NCBI RefSeq assembly: GCF_016863275.1
Contig: NZ_BOOO01000001.1
Span: forward strand, 1 to 64,000
From: Planotetraspora mira
GTDB taxonomy: Bacteria; Actinomycetota; Actinomycetes; Streptosporangiales; Streptosporangiaceae
Reading direction: 5' to 3'
DNA: 64,000 nt
Below the pieces are notes generated by a model, which was not told the origin of the DNA, searched no databases, and saw nothing but the letters and a program-made list of their open reading frames with translations. A program made the position numbers and the translations under genes. Position 1 is the first letter of the stretch. Each line of letters begins with the position of its first letter. Below, piece after piece: positions 17,052-25,667 of this stretch.

Positions 17052-17963
17052 ATGTTCGGTTCGCTGCTTCTGGCAGGCTCACGGAGCCCGCTCGCCCGCC
17101 GGGCGGTGTCAGGTTTCCCCCTGACCCGCAAGGTCGTCGACCGTTTCGTCGCCGGCGAGTCACCCGACGACGCCGTCGCCGCGACCCGGCGCCTGACGGA
17201 CGCCGGGCTCTCGGTCACGATCGACCACCTCGGCGAGGAGGTCCGCGACACGGGTGCGGCGATCGACGCGGTCAAGGCCTACGTGACCCTGCTCGGCGCG
17301 CTCCGGCCGCTCGATCTCGGCCGGCAGGCGGAGGTGTCGGTGAAGTTGTCGGCGCTCGGGCAGGCGCTCGACGCCACGATGGCGCTCGATCATGCCCGGC
17401 AGATCGCCGCGGCCGCCCGCGACTGCGGCTCCACGGTGACGCTCGACATGGAGGACCACACCACCGTCGACTCGACGCTGGACATCCTGCGCGCCCTGCG
17501 CGAGGACTTCCCCGAGACCGGCGTCGCCATCCAGGCCTACCTGTTCCGCAGCGAGGCCGACTGCCGTGATCTCGCCGGGTCGCGGGTGCGCCTGGTCAAG
17601 GGCGCCTACCGTGAGCCCGCCTCGGTCGCCCACCAGAAGAAGACCGAGGTGGACATGGCCTACGTGCGCTGCCTCCGGATCCTCATGGCGGGCACCGGCT
17701 ATCCGATGGTGGCCACCCACGACGACCGGCTGATCGCCATCACCGAGTTGCTGGCCGACCGGAACGACCGGGACCGCGAAAGCTTCGAGTACCAGATGCT
17801 CTACGGCATCCGGACCGACAAGCAGGAGGCGCTCGTCGGCGCCGGGTCGCAGACCCGGGTCTACGTTCCCTACGGCGACGACTGGTACGGCTACTTCATG
17901 CGCCGTCTCGCCGAGCGTCCGGCCAACGTCGGCTTCTTCCTCCGCTCCCTGAGCGGCAAGTAA
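17052..17963 (+). CDS. putB: Proline dehydrogenase
   Basis: A 303-residue monofunctional PRODH barrel that oxidises proline to P5C with FAD. Recognisable barrel segments are VSVKLSALGQALD, TLDMEDHTTVDSTLDI, GVAIQAYLFRSEADC, RVRLVKGAYREP and, near the end, YVPYGDDWYGYFMRRLAERPANV, which holds the proline-binding arginines. The next gene encodes the second enzyme of the pathway, 31 bases downstream. The PucR gene is divergent. Confidence 0.93.
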   Translation: MFGSLLLAGSRSPLARRAVSGFPLTRKVVDRFVAGESPDDAVAATRRLTDAGLSVTIDHLGEEVRDTGAAIDAVKAYVTLLGALRPLDLGRQAEVSVKLSALGQALDATMALDHARQIAAAARDCGSTVTLDMEDHTTVDSTLDILRALREDFPETGVAIQAYLFRSEADCRDLAGSRVRLVKGAYREPASVAHQKKTEVDMAYVRCLRILMAGTGYPMVATHDDRLIAITELLADRNDRDRESFEYQMLYGIRTDKQEALVGAGSQTRVYVPYGDDWYGYFMRRLAERPANVGFFLRSLSGK

Positions 17964-17994
17964 TTCTCTGATCGGCGAAATAGAGGGGTCAGCC

Positions 17995-19686
17995 ATGGAT
18001 GCGATCACCAGCGTTCCGGTACCGGCCAACGAGCCGGTGCGCGGCTACGCGCCCGGCACTGCGGGGCGCGGCGAACTGGAGAACCGGATCAAGGAGCTCA
18101 CCGGGGCCCGGCTCGACCTCACGATGACGATCGGCGGCGAGCGGCGTCTCGGCGGGGGCGCTCCGATCGACGTCGTCCAGCCGCACAACCACGCCTCGGT
18201 GCTCGGCACCACGGCCGACGCGACGCCCGCCGACGTCCGCGCGGCGATCGACGCGGCGGCCCAGGCGGCGCCCGCCTGGCGGGCCCTGCCGTTCGAGGAG
18301 CGGGCCGCGATCTTCCTGCGGGCCGCCGACCTGCTGAGCGGGCCGTGGCGTGCGACGCTGAACGCGTCCACGATCCTCGGGCAGTCGAAGTCGGCCCACC
18401 AGGCGGAGATCGACGCGGCGTGCGAGCTGATCGACTTCTTCCGCTTCAACGTGTCGTACGCGCGGCAACTGCTCAGCGAGCAGCCGGTGTCCTCGCCCGG
18501 TGTGTGGAACAGGATGGAGTACCGCCCGCTGGAGGGCTTCGTCCTGGCGATCACGCCGTTCAACTTCACCTCCATCGCCGCGAACCTGCCGGCCGCCGCG
18601 GCGCTGATGGGAAATGTCGTCGTATGGAAGCCGTCGCCGACGCAGCAGTTCTCCGCGCACTTCCTGATGCGGCTGTTCGAGGCCGCCGGCCTGCCGCCCG
18701 GCGTGATCAACATGGTGACCGGCGGCGGCGCCGCGGTCTCCGAGGTGGCGCTGCCGCATCCCGACCTGGCCGGCATCCACTTCACCGGCTCCACCGCGAC
18801 CTTCCAGCACCTGTGGCGCACGGTCGGTGAGGGCATCACCGGCTACCGGAGCTATCCGCGGCTCGTCGGCGAGACCGGCGGCAAGGACTTCGTGGTGGCC
18901 CATCCGTCGGCGTCGGCCGACGTGCTGTCGACCGCGCTGATCAGGGGCGCGTTCGAGTACCAGGGCCAGAAGTGCTCGGCGGCGTCCCGGGCGTACGTGC
19001 CGCGGTCGCTCTGGTCGCGCATGCGCGACGACCTGGTCTCCGCGGCCGAGTCGCTCACGATGGGCGACGTGTCCGGCGACCTGTCCACGTTCCTGGGCGC
19101 CGTCATCGACGCGAGGGCGTTCGCCAAGCACAAGGACGCCATCGACCGGGCCCGCGCGACCGGAACGATCGACGTGCTCACCGGGTCGTACGACGACTCC
19201 ACGGGCTATTTCGTGAAGCCGACCATCCTGGAGTGCTCCGACCCCACGGACGAGATCTTCGTCAAGGAGTACTTCGGCCCGATCCTGTCGGTCCACGTCT
19301 ACGACGACTCGTCGTACGACACGGTGCTCGACCAGATGGAGAGCGCCGCGCCGTACGCGCTGACGGGCTCGATCATCGCGCAGGACCGGCACGCCATCAC
19401 GGACGCCACGGAGCGGCTGCGCTTCGCGGCGGGCAACTTCTACATCAACGACAAGCCCACGGGCGCGGTCGTCGGCCAGCAGCCGTTCGGCGGCGCGCGG
19501 GCCTCGGGCACCAACGACAAGGCCGGCTCGATCTTCAACCTGATCCGGTGGGTCAACGCCCGCACGATCAAGGAGGCCTTCGTTCCTCCGGTCATCGACG
19601 GGCCGTACCGGGGTGACGTGCCGCAGAGCGGCTCGCCGCAGCCCGACCTGGGCGGCCTCGGCTACCCGGACGGCGCCGCCGGATAA
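17995..19686 (+). CDS. pruA: L-glutamate gamma-semialdehyde (P5C) dehydrogenase
   Basis: A 563-residue aldehyde dehydrogenase of the P5CDH type, which oxidises glutamate semialdehyde to glutamate with NAD+. It has the cofactor region AITPFNFTSIAANLPA and VVWKPSPTQ, the catalytic glutamate in VGETGGKDFVVAHP, and the catalytic cysteine in YQGQKCSAASRAYVP. The C-terminal QQPFGGARASGTNDKAG is typical of the P5CDH branch. With the upstream PRODH gene it completes proline catabolism. A strong hairpin follows the stop. Confidence 0.95.
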   Translation: MDAITSVPVPANEPVRGYAPGTAGRGELENRIKELTGARLDLTMTIGGERRLGGGAPIDVVQPHNHASVLGTTADATPADVRAAIDAAAQAAPAWRALPFEERAAIFLRAADLLSGPWRATLNASTILGQSKSAHQAEIDAACELIDFFRFNVSYARQLLSEQPVSSPGVWNRMEYRPLEGFVLAITPFNFTSIAANLPAAAALMGNVVVWKPSPTQQFSAHFLMRLFEAAGLPPGVINMVTGGGAAVSEVALPHPDLAGIHFTGSTATFQHLWRTVGEGITGYRSYPRLVGETGGKDFVVAHPSASADVLSTALIRGAFEYQGQKCSAASRAYVPRSLWSRMRDDLVSAAESLTMGDVSGDLSTFLGAVIDARAFAKHKDAIDRARATGTIDVLTGSYDDSTGYFVKPTILECSDPTDEIFVKEYFGPILSVHVYDDSSYDTVLDQMESAAPYALTGSIIAQDRHAITDATERLRFAAGNFYINDKPTGAVVGQQPFGGARASGTNDKAGSIFNLIRWVNARTIKEAFVPPVIDGPYRGDVPQSGSPQPDLGGLGYPDGAAG

Positions 19687-19704
19687 GGGACGGCCCCTTT
19701 CGCT

Positions 19705-19742
19705 CGCGAGCCGCTCGGTCAACGTCGCCCGAGCGGCTCGCG
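19705..19742 (+). terminator. Terminator of the proline catabolic operon
   Basis: CGCGAGCCGCTCGG and CCGAGCGGCTCGCG form a perfect 14-bp stem with a ten-base loop, 19 bases after the pruA stop. It has no T run, as is common for actinomycetes. Confidence 0.75.
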
Positions 19743-19755
19743 CTGTCATGTGAAC

Positions 19756-19860
19756 GGCTTGCGGTGCCGTGGGAGGGAACGCCGCGCGGGTGGCTTGCGG
19801 TGCCGTGGGAGGGAACGCCGCGCGGCTGGCTTGCGGTGCCGTACGCGGGAACGCCGACCG
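19756..19860. repeat. Three tandem copies of a 36-bp repeat
   Basis: Copies begin at 19756, 19792 and 19828 with GGCTTGCGGTGCCGT. Copies 1 and 2 differ at a single base near the end, and the third diverges in its second half. It is intergenic, between the pruA terminator and the acetyltransferase. The unit is 12 codons long, so it is open on the minus strand (VPSHGTAS repeats), but no gene start or ribosome binding site supports translation. Confidence 0.85.
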
Positions 19861-20032
19861 GCGGCGCGGCTGACGGCACGGGGCGAAGGACGCGCCGGGC
19901 GACCGAAGACGCTTTTTCGGCATGTTTCTATCGATAGATATCCACGGACCTTATTCTCCCTGCGTATCCTCATCCTGCGTGTCGCCTTCGGCCGCTCGCG
20001 CCATCCGCTCCGAAGCCGGGAGGAGACCGACC

Positions 20033-20881
20033 GTGAACCCTCTGGCGGCGGTCGCCGAACTCGCCGAAGCCGAGTCCCTGTACGCCCTTGTCGCCCATGC
20101 CCCCGAACCCGCCCGGTCATCGCTGGGCATCGCGTCCGCACGCATCGGCGGGGGCGTCGCGTTGTCGATGCGGCACGACTCCACCGGCTACTGGAGCAAG
20201 GCACTCGGGTTCGGGTTCGACGAGCCGGTCGGCCACAAGCTGATCGCCGAGGTCTGCGACTTCTATCGCGAGCAGGCGAGCCCGGGCGCCGTTCTGCAGA
20301 TCGCCCCCGCGTGCCTGCCGCCCGAGTGGCCCGGCATCTGCGCCGCGCAGAACATCTCCGCCGGATCGACCTGGGTGAAGCTGGTCCGCGCGGCGGACAC
20401 CGGAACGTTCCCACAAGTTCGGACGGACCTGCGCGTCGCCGCCGTGGGGAAGGACGAGGTCGCCGAGTGGGCCGCCGTCCTGCTGCGGGGCTTCGGCATG
20501 GCCGTGGAGGACATGGCGCCGGTGCTGGTCCACGGCGTGGAGAGCGGCCGTTTCCGCGCCTATGCCGCCTGGAGCGGGCACGACATGGTCGGCGCGGCCA
20601 ATCTGCGCATCCATGGAGACACCGCTTCGTTCTTCGGCGCCTCCACGCTGCCCGAGCATCGCGGCGGCGGCGCGCAGTCGGCCCTGCTGGCCGCACGGGC
20701 CCGCGACGCCGCCGCGTCCGGTTGCCGATGGCTCGTCGCGGAGACCTGGAAGCCGGCCCAGGACACGCTGAACTCGTCACTGAACAACATGCTGAGGGCC
20801 GGCTTCACGGTCATCCATCCCCGCCGGAACTGGCTCTGGAAGCCGGACGGCCTACCGGGGCCGCCTACTGGGGCTGCTTAG
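20033..20881 (+). CDS. GNAT-family acetyltransferase
   Basis: A 282-residue protein with a C-terminal GNAT domain (about 140-260). The acetyl-CoA loop region reads ASTLPEHRGGGAQSALLAARARDAA, followed by the strand CRWLVAETW and MLRAGFTVIHPRRNWLW. The N-terminal half has ALGFGFDEPVGHKLIAEVCDFYREQ, which suggests a two-part GNAT. The substrate is unknown. GTG 20033 follows GGGAGGAG. It overlaps the 3' end of the converging oxidoreductase gene by four bases. Confidence 0.8.
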   Translation: MNPLAAVAELAEAESLYALVAHAPEPARSSLGIASARIGGGVALSMRHDSTGYWSKALGFGFDEPVGHKLIAEVCDFYREQASPGAVLQIAPACLPPEWPGICAAQNISAGSTWVKLVRAADTGTFPQVRTDLRVAAVGKDEVAEWAAVLLRGFGMAVEDMAPVLVHGVESGRFRAYAAWSGHDMVGAANLRIHGDTASFFGASTLPEHRGGGAQSALLAARARDAAASGCRWLVAETWKPAQDTLNSSLNNMLRAGFTVIHPRRNWLWKPDGLPGPPTGAA

Positions 20882-21750
20882 AGGCCGGTGGCCGCCGGGA
20901 TGACCCGGGCTCCGATGATCTCGAGCGGCTCGAGGCGGTGGACCTCCTTGACCTGGCCGATGGCATGGCTGAAGCCCATCTCGGCGAACCCGCCGAGGTC
21001 GTCGACGATCCGCTGGGCGTTCTCGCCGTTGTCGCCTACGTCGTAGCGGTAGTAGACGGTCTTCTCGATCTCGTCGTAGTCGCGGCCCTCGGCCTCGCAG
21101 TGGGCCCGGAGCACATCCAGCTTCCGCGCCAGGTCGGGGCCGGGGAACAGGTTGCAGGCCTGCGCGTATCGGGCCACCAGACGGAGGGTCTTCTTCTCCC
21201 CGCCTCCGCCGATGAGGATCGGGGGGTGCGGCCGGGTCAGGGCCTGCGGCGAGTTGAGCGGCCGTTCGAGCTGGTAGTGCCGGCCGTGGTAGGGCTTCTC
21301 GTCGTCCGTCCACATCTGCAGGCAGATCTGGACCGCCTCCTCCAGTCGCTCGAGCCGCTCGCGCGTCTCGGGGAAGGCGAATCCCAGTCCGCGCGACTCC
21401 TCGTCGTTCCACGCCGCGCCGATCCCCAGCCAGGCACGGCCGCCGGACAGCACGTCGAGGGTTGTGATGATCTTGGCAAGCAGGCCGGGCTCGCGATAGA
21501 TGGTCCCGGTGACGAGAGTGAACAGATCGGCCCTGGTCGTGTGGGCGGCCAGGTAACCGAGTGTGGTGTAGGCCTCCAGCATCTCGCCCTCGCTGGGACC
21601 GACGCTGCGGATCTGGAAGAAGTGATCCATCACGGCGATGGCCGCGAATCCCGCGTCATCGGCGGTCTTCGCGATCGCCGCCAGGTCCGCGCCGAGGGTG
21701 GCGGGGCCGCCGGGGTAGGTGAAATCGGGGATCTGTAGTCCAATTTTCAT
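20878..21750 (-). CDS. LLM-class F420-dependent oxidoreductase
   Basis: A 290-residue luciferase-like barrel. It starts MKIGLQIPDFTYPGG, then has IAVMDHFFQI, TLVTGTIYREPGLLAKIITTLDVLSGGRAWLGIGAAW and PILIGGGGEKKTLRLVARYA. The pattern is that of actinobacterial F420-dependent members, which use F420H2 for hydride transfer. AGGAGG precedes the ATG. Another F420-type gene lies 80 bases upstream on the same strand. The substrate is unknown. Confidence 0.87.
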   Translation of the reverse strand: MKIGLQIPDFTYPGGPATLGADLAAIAKTADDAGFAAIAVMDHFFQIRSVGPSEGEMLEAYTTLGYLAAHTTRADLFTLVTGTIYREPGLLAKIITTLDVLSGGRAWLGIGAAWNDEESRGLGFAFPETRERLERLEEAVQICLQMWTDDEKPYHGRHYQLERPLNSPQALTRPHPPILIGGGGEKKTLRLVARYAQACNLFPGPDLARKLDVLRAHCEAEGRDYDEIEKTVYYRYDVGDNGENAQRIVDDLGGFAEMGFSHAIGQVKEVHRLEPLEIIGARVIPAATGL

Positions 21751-21828
21751 TTATTCCTCCTATTACTTACTTACACCCCTTTCCTTGGGCGCAGAAAGCC
21801 CCATCGTTCACGGATTTTCAGAGCGGCG

Positions 21829-22245
21829 TCAGGTCGCCATGTCCCGGAACGCGATGACCCGGTCGATTCTCAGCCTGACGACCAGTTCGCCCGGCACGCC
21901 GTTGCGCTCGCCGAACTCCTCTGCCCTGTCCTGGCCCATGTAGCGGCCGCCGAGCGCGGACGCCCACTTGATCAGGTCGTCGAGGTCGGACGAGATGGTC
22001 GCCTCACCCTCGATCATGACGAAGGCGTACGGAGTGTGCTCGTCGTCGACGCACAGGGTCGCCCGGGGATCACGCCGGAGCGCCCTCCCCTTCACACCGG
22101 TCTCGCTGGTGTTGAACACCACGTCGTCGCCGTCGAGGACGAACCAGATCGGGGTCACGTGGGGCCGGCCGTCCGCACGGGTGACCGCCAGTTTCCCGGT
22201 CCGGGTACCCGTCATCACGAACTCGCGCCACTCGGCATCCGTCAT
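21829..22245 (-). CDS. PPOX-class F420-dependent oxidoreductase
   Basis: A split-barrel flavin/deazaflavin protein of about 138 residues: REFVMTGTRTGKLAVTRADGRPHVTPIWFVLDGDDVVFNTS. This matches the FDOR-B/PPOX F420 group. I prefer the ATG at 22245 because GAGGG lies nine bases upstream; ATG 22254 is an alternative. Its upstream side faces the first 53-bp repeat array. It may share a transcript with the LLM oxidoreductase downstream. Confidence 0.85.
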   Translation of the reverse strand: MTDAEWREFVMTGTRTGKLAVTRADGRPHVTPIWFVLDGDDVVFNTSETGVKGRALRRDPRATLCVDDEHTPYAFVMIEGEATISSDLDDLIKWASALGGRYMGQDRAEEFGERNGVPGELVVRLRIDRVIAFRDMAT

Positions 22246-22283
22246 GGCTTCCATCCCTCAAACCTACGCCCACCCCCCTCCAC

Positions 22284-22750
22284 CGTGATCACGCACGCCT
22301 CCCGCGTGATCATGCACAGCCGCCGCGTGATCATGCACAGGTTCGGTGATTGCGCCGCCGACCTGCGCAACCCCGCGCCGTGATCATGCACAGGTTCGGT
22401 GATCAGGTCGGCGAGCAGCGCGAACGTCTTTCGTGATCATGCGCAGATTCGGCGGCATGACCGATGACCAGGCACGATCACGTTCGTGATCATGCAGATA
22501 GTCACTTATCCTTGCCGAGCCGGGATTGCATGATCACGGAGTGATTCCGCGCTGGCCAGGTGGCACCTGTCCGATTCTGCGCATGATCACGGAAGACGTT
22601 TCCACAGGCCAGGTGCCCCGTGAACGAATCCGTGCATGATCACGCCGGGCATCGGCGCAGGTCGGCGGCGTAACCGCCGAACCTGTGCATGATCACGGCT
22701 TAGGTTTGCGCCGGCCGGCACGGCAATCACCGAACCTGTGCATGATCACG
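22284..22750. repeat. Array A: 53-bp-phased inverted repeat array
   Basis: Forward copies of the core CGTGATCATGCACAGGTTCG start at 22284, 22305, 22326, 22379, 22432 and 22485. Inverted copies end at 22538, 22591, 22644, 22697 and 22750. Spacing is 21 bp for the first three and exactly 53 bp after that, including across the centre. Several units carry a second conserved segment, GCCGACCTGCGC, complementary to part of the core, so they can form hairpins. It fills the gap between the PPOX gene and the stop of the TPP-enzyme gene, its right edge 16 bases from that stop. Confidence 0.92.
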
Positions 22751-22765
22751 CGGGGGGTTAGGGGG

Positions 22766-24526
22766 TCAGTGGCCGCGGAAGGCTTCTTCGAGCCACCAGG
22801 CGCCCTTGTCGGCCGTCACCTGGGCGTGGACCACCAGGGGCTTGTCCCTCGGGCCCTTGAGCCACTCGGCGACGTCCGCCAGATCGGCCCTCTCCCGTAC
22901 GGCCACAGCCTCACAGCCGAACCCTCGCGCGATCGCGGCGATGTCCACCGGCGGGAACCTGACCGTGTCGAGCGGGAACCCGTCAGGCCCGAAATGGTGC
23001 ACCTCGGCCCCGTACCCCTGATCGTCGTAGACCACGACCACCATGGGGATGCCCAGCCGTACGACAGTCTCGAGCTCCCCGACGCTCATCAGCAGGCCGC
23101 CGTCGCCCAGCGCGGCGACGGGCAGCCGGTCAGGCCGGGCCAGCGCCGCCCCGATGGCGGTGGCCAGGCCGAGCCCGACCGATTGGAACGCCTGCGTGAA
23201 GCAGAAACCGCTTCCGTCGGGGACCGACATGAACATCGTCGGATACCCCATGAAGTTGCCCGAGTCGATGGACACGACCCTCTCCTCGGGCAGGAGATCG
23301 TCCAGCTCGATCGACAACGTCCGGGGGTCGATCCGGCCGTCCCCGCTCAGATCCTCGTACGGAACGTCCCGCCAGCGGACCTCACGGGCGATCCGCCCGG
23401 CGAGCTCGGGGCCGCGATAGCCGGTCGGCGCCTCACCGGGCTCGGCCGGGGCCAGCAGGGCACCCACCGTCCGCGCGGTCTCCCGCACGTCTCCGACCAC
23501 GCCCAGGTCGACCGGGCGATTGACGCCGATGGCGTCGGGGTCGATCTCGACCTGGACGACCTTGGTGTCCGGCCCGATGAGCGTGCCGTGCCGCGTGGTC
23601 CACATCGTGAAGGAGCAGCCCCATCCGACGACGAGGTCCGCCGCGCCGATGAGCTCCGCCGCAAGCGGGGACGCGAACCCGCCGCTCACGTCCAGATCCC
23701 ACGGGCTGCCGTGGAAGTGTCCCTTCGCGACCGCCGAGGTCGCGAACAGCGCGCCGACGCGCTCCCCCAGAGCCTCGAGTTCCTTGCGGGAGCCGCGCGC
23801 GCCGCGTCCCGCCACGAACACCGGGCGCTCCGCGGCCGCCAGCAGGCCGGCCAACTCCGCCACGGCTCCGGAGACGCCGGGTCCCCCGCCCTGCGAGCCC
23901 GAGACGATGGGCTCCTCCGCGCTGGACTCCTGTACGCCCGGGAAGGTCAGTCCCCATGGAGGCGGGACGAGGCCCGCCGCCTCCTGGCGCCTGCTCCCGC
24001 GGCCCGCGCGCAGTTCCTGTACGGCGTGCACGACGTCGTCGGGCAACTCTTCGGCCTGGACGTCGAGGGGCAGGTTGAGCAGCACCGTGCGGCGGCCGAG
24101 CAGGGCGGCGAGGTAGGCCATGACCGTGTCGTCCACCACGGTCTCCGCCGACCCCACCCTGGCCCCGTGCGCGCCGACGGCGGCCGCGAGCGCGGCCTGG
24201 TCGATCCGGAAGTTCGAGCGCGGCGAGGTGGCCTCGGCGGCCAGGACCAGCAGGGGCGTACGGCTCTTGGCGGCCTCGGTGACGCCGGTCAGGGCGTTGG
24301 TGAGGCCGGGCCCCTGGTGCACGCTGAGCACCGCGACGGTGCCGCTCATCCGCGAATAGGCGTCCGCCATGGTGGCGGCGCCGCCCTCGTGCCGTGCCGC
24401 GACGTAGCGGACGCCCTGCTCGGTCAGGGCGTTGGTCACGTGGAAGTTGCCGCTCCCGACGACGCCGAAGGCCGCGCGGACGCCCAAAGAGGCGAGCACG
24501 GTGCCGACGGCCTCCGCGACGTTCAT
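22766..24526 (-). CDS. Thiamine pyrophosphate-dependent enzyme of the acetolactate synthase/decarboxylase superfamily
   Basis: A 586-residue protein with the three-domain layout of the family. The N-terminal PYR domain has FGVVGSGNFHVTNAL, the activating glutamate in AARHEGGAATMADAYSR, and SVHQGPGLTNALTGV. The central domain has RPVFVAGRGARGS. The PP domain has ALGDGGLLMSVGELETVVRLGIPMVVVVYDDQGYGAEVHH, the GDG...N-type TPP-binding motif with Asp in the position usually held by Asn. The exact 2-oxo acid substrate cannot be told. Its start overlaps the stop of the cyclase gene (ATGA), so the two probably work in one pathway. Confidence 0.87.
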   Translation of the reverse strand: MNVAEAVGTVLASLGVRAAFGVVGSGNFHVTNALTEQGVRYVAARHEGGAATMADAYSRMSGTVAVLSVHQGPGLTNALTGVTEAAKSRTPLLVLAAEATSPRSNFRIDQAALAAAVGAHGARVGSAETVVDDTVMAYLAALLGRRTVLLNLPLDVQAEELPDDVVHAVQELRAGRGSRRQEAAGLVPPPWGLTFPGVQESSAEEPIVSGSQGGGPGVSGAVAELAGLLAAAERPVFVAGRGARGSRKELEALGERVGALFATSAVAKGHFHGSPWDLDVSGGFASPLAAELIGAADLVVGWGCSFTMWTTRHGTLIGPDTKVVQVEIDPDAIGVNRPVDLGVVGDVRETARTVGALLAPAEPGEAPTGYRGPELAGRIAREVRWRDVPYEDLSGDGRIDPRTLSIELDDLLPEERVVSIDSGNFMGYPTMFMSVPDGSGFCFTQAFQSVGLGLATAIGAALARPDRLPVAALGDGGLLMSVGELETVVRLGIPMVVVVYDDQGYGAEVHHFGPDGFPLDTVRFPPVDIAAIARGFGCEAVAVRERADLADVAEWLKGPRDKPLVVHAQVTADKGAWWLEEAFRGH

Positions 24527-25296
24527 CTCTCCACCAGGGCGAGGACGCGCGTCGGGCTGCCCGAGCCGCCGACGATCGGCAGCGGACCCGCGATCACGAC
24601 CGCTCCCGTGGGCGGCAGCCTGTCGAGGTTGCGCAACTGGGTGAGGCCGTACTTGCCGGCTCCGAGCAGGAACGAATGACACGGGAAGGCGGGGTCGAAC
24701 GAGTGCGCCGCGCCTGCGTCGGTGCCGACGGTCTCCACGCCGAGTCCCGCGATCGGGGTCTCCTCGGCGAGGTAGCGGGCGCACTGGACCGAGATGCCCG
24801 GGGTGTGGGGCCCGGTCTCGTCGGCGTTCAGGAACTCGGCCTGGTCGTGCGCCCGGACGTCCCAGCCGGTCCGGTAGAGGAGCCAGCCTCCGTCGGGCAG
24901 CGGGCCGTGCTCGTCCTCCCACTGCTTGACGTGGTCGATCTCGAGGAGGAAGTCGGGGTCGCGCCGCGCCTCGGCGACGAAGTCGAGCACCACGGCGGGG
25001 GCGATGAGCTTGGAGACGGCGACCTGGGAGATGTCCTCCCCGTCCCTGGCCGTCACCCAGTGATTCGGGGCGTCGAAGTGCGTCCCGACATGTTCGCCGG
25101 TCGTGAAGTTGTTCCAGTACCAGGCCGGGCCCCGGTCGTCGTACCGGCTGATCTCATGGAGCGCGAAGGGCACCGTCTGCCCGAACTGCTCGGGTAGCAG
25201 GAGGATCGGCGTCGTCCCACTCAGCGGCGCGGTCAGGTCGAGCACCTCGATCCCACCGGTCCGGATGCTCTCCACAAGTTCGCGCAGCACCGACAT
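24523..25296 (-). CDS. Cyclase/kynurenine formamidase-like metal hydrolase
   Basis: A 257-residue member of the cyclase family (Pfam Cyclase). The metal motif HxGTHxDxPxH is present as GEHVGTHFDAPNHW near residues 67-80. Other conserved parts are VLDLTAPLSG, LLYRTGWD and GLGVETVGTDAG. Family members hydrolyse N-formylkynurenine or related amides and lactones. The start at 25296 has GGGAG six bases upstream; 25308 is an alternative. It leads a coupled pair with the TPP enzyme, so a ring-opening or hydrolytic step before 2-oxo acid decarboxylation is conceivable. Confidence 0.82.
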   Translation of the reverse strand: MSVLRELVESIRTGGIEVLDLTAPLSGTTPILLLPEQFGQTVPFALHEISRYDDRGPAWYWNNFTTGEHVGTHFDAPNHWVTARDGEDISQVAVSKLIAPAVVLDFVAEARRDPDFLLEIDHVKQWEDEHGPLPDGGWLLYRTGWDVRAHDQAEFLNADETGPHTPGISVQCARYLAEETPIAGLGVETVGTDAGAAHSFDPAFPCHSFLLGAGKYGLTQLRNLDRLPPTGAVVIAGPLPIVGGSGSPTRVLALVER

Positions 25297-25442
25297 GCCG
25301 ACTCCCATCTGTCAGGATGGGAAGATCCTCCTACACCCCACTCCCGAATGCCAGATCAGAATCGGCCCGCTCTGGTTCGGCGTCCGCAGTCCCGAATCAC
25401 ATTCCACATGTGCCGAACTTACGTCCACATCACACAGTCGAC

Positions 25443-25465
25443 GCCAATAATTCGGACTTATTGGC
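25443..25465. promoter_or_regulatory. Candidate operator between cyclase and dhaK genes
   Basis: GCCAATAA and TTATTGGC form a perfect inverted repeat around a seven-base spacer in an AT-rich part of the 370-base divergent region. It could bind a repressor of either direction. The rest of the region shows no gene. Confidence 0.5.
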
Positions 25466-25667
25466 ATAAATAGACATTGGGCATAGCATCGGAAAACCTG
25501 GTCTACCCAGACGACGGCACCGGTGTTCCGAGCCCCCAGAGGGTCCGAACGACGGTTCGTTGCGGCTCGGCGTACCTGACATCGCGGGATGCCCGCGGCG
25601 CGACCGCTTGCCGTCATCGCGGACGGGGCACAAGTGGGCCTTGAGAACGGACAAGGACGGCGTGGTC

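Noticed and set aside
19592-19879. Minus-strand protein made of VPSHGTAS repeats
   Set aside because: It is the translation of the 36-bp tandem repeats and of antisense pruA sequence, and has no ribosome binding site.
22284-22750. CRISPR array
   Set aside because: The spacing is regular, but the orientation flips at the centre, the stretches between cores are related to each other and to those of array C, the conserved part is short, and no cas gene is near.
22685-24679. Large plus-strand frame opposite the TPP enzyme gene
   Set aside because: It is an antisense frame kept open by high GC; its product is Arg/Gly/Asp-rich without domain pattern, while the minus strand encodes a clear enzyme.
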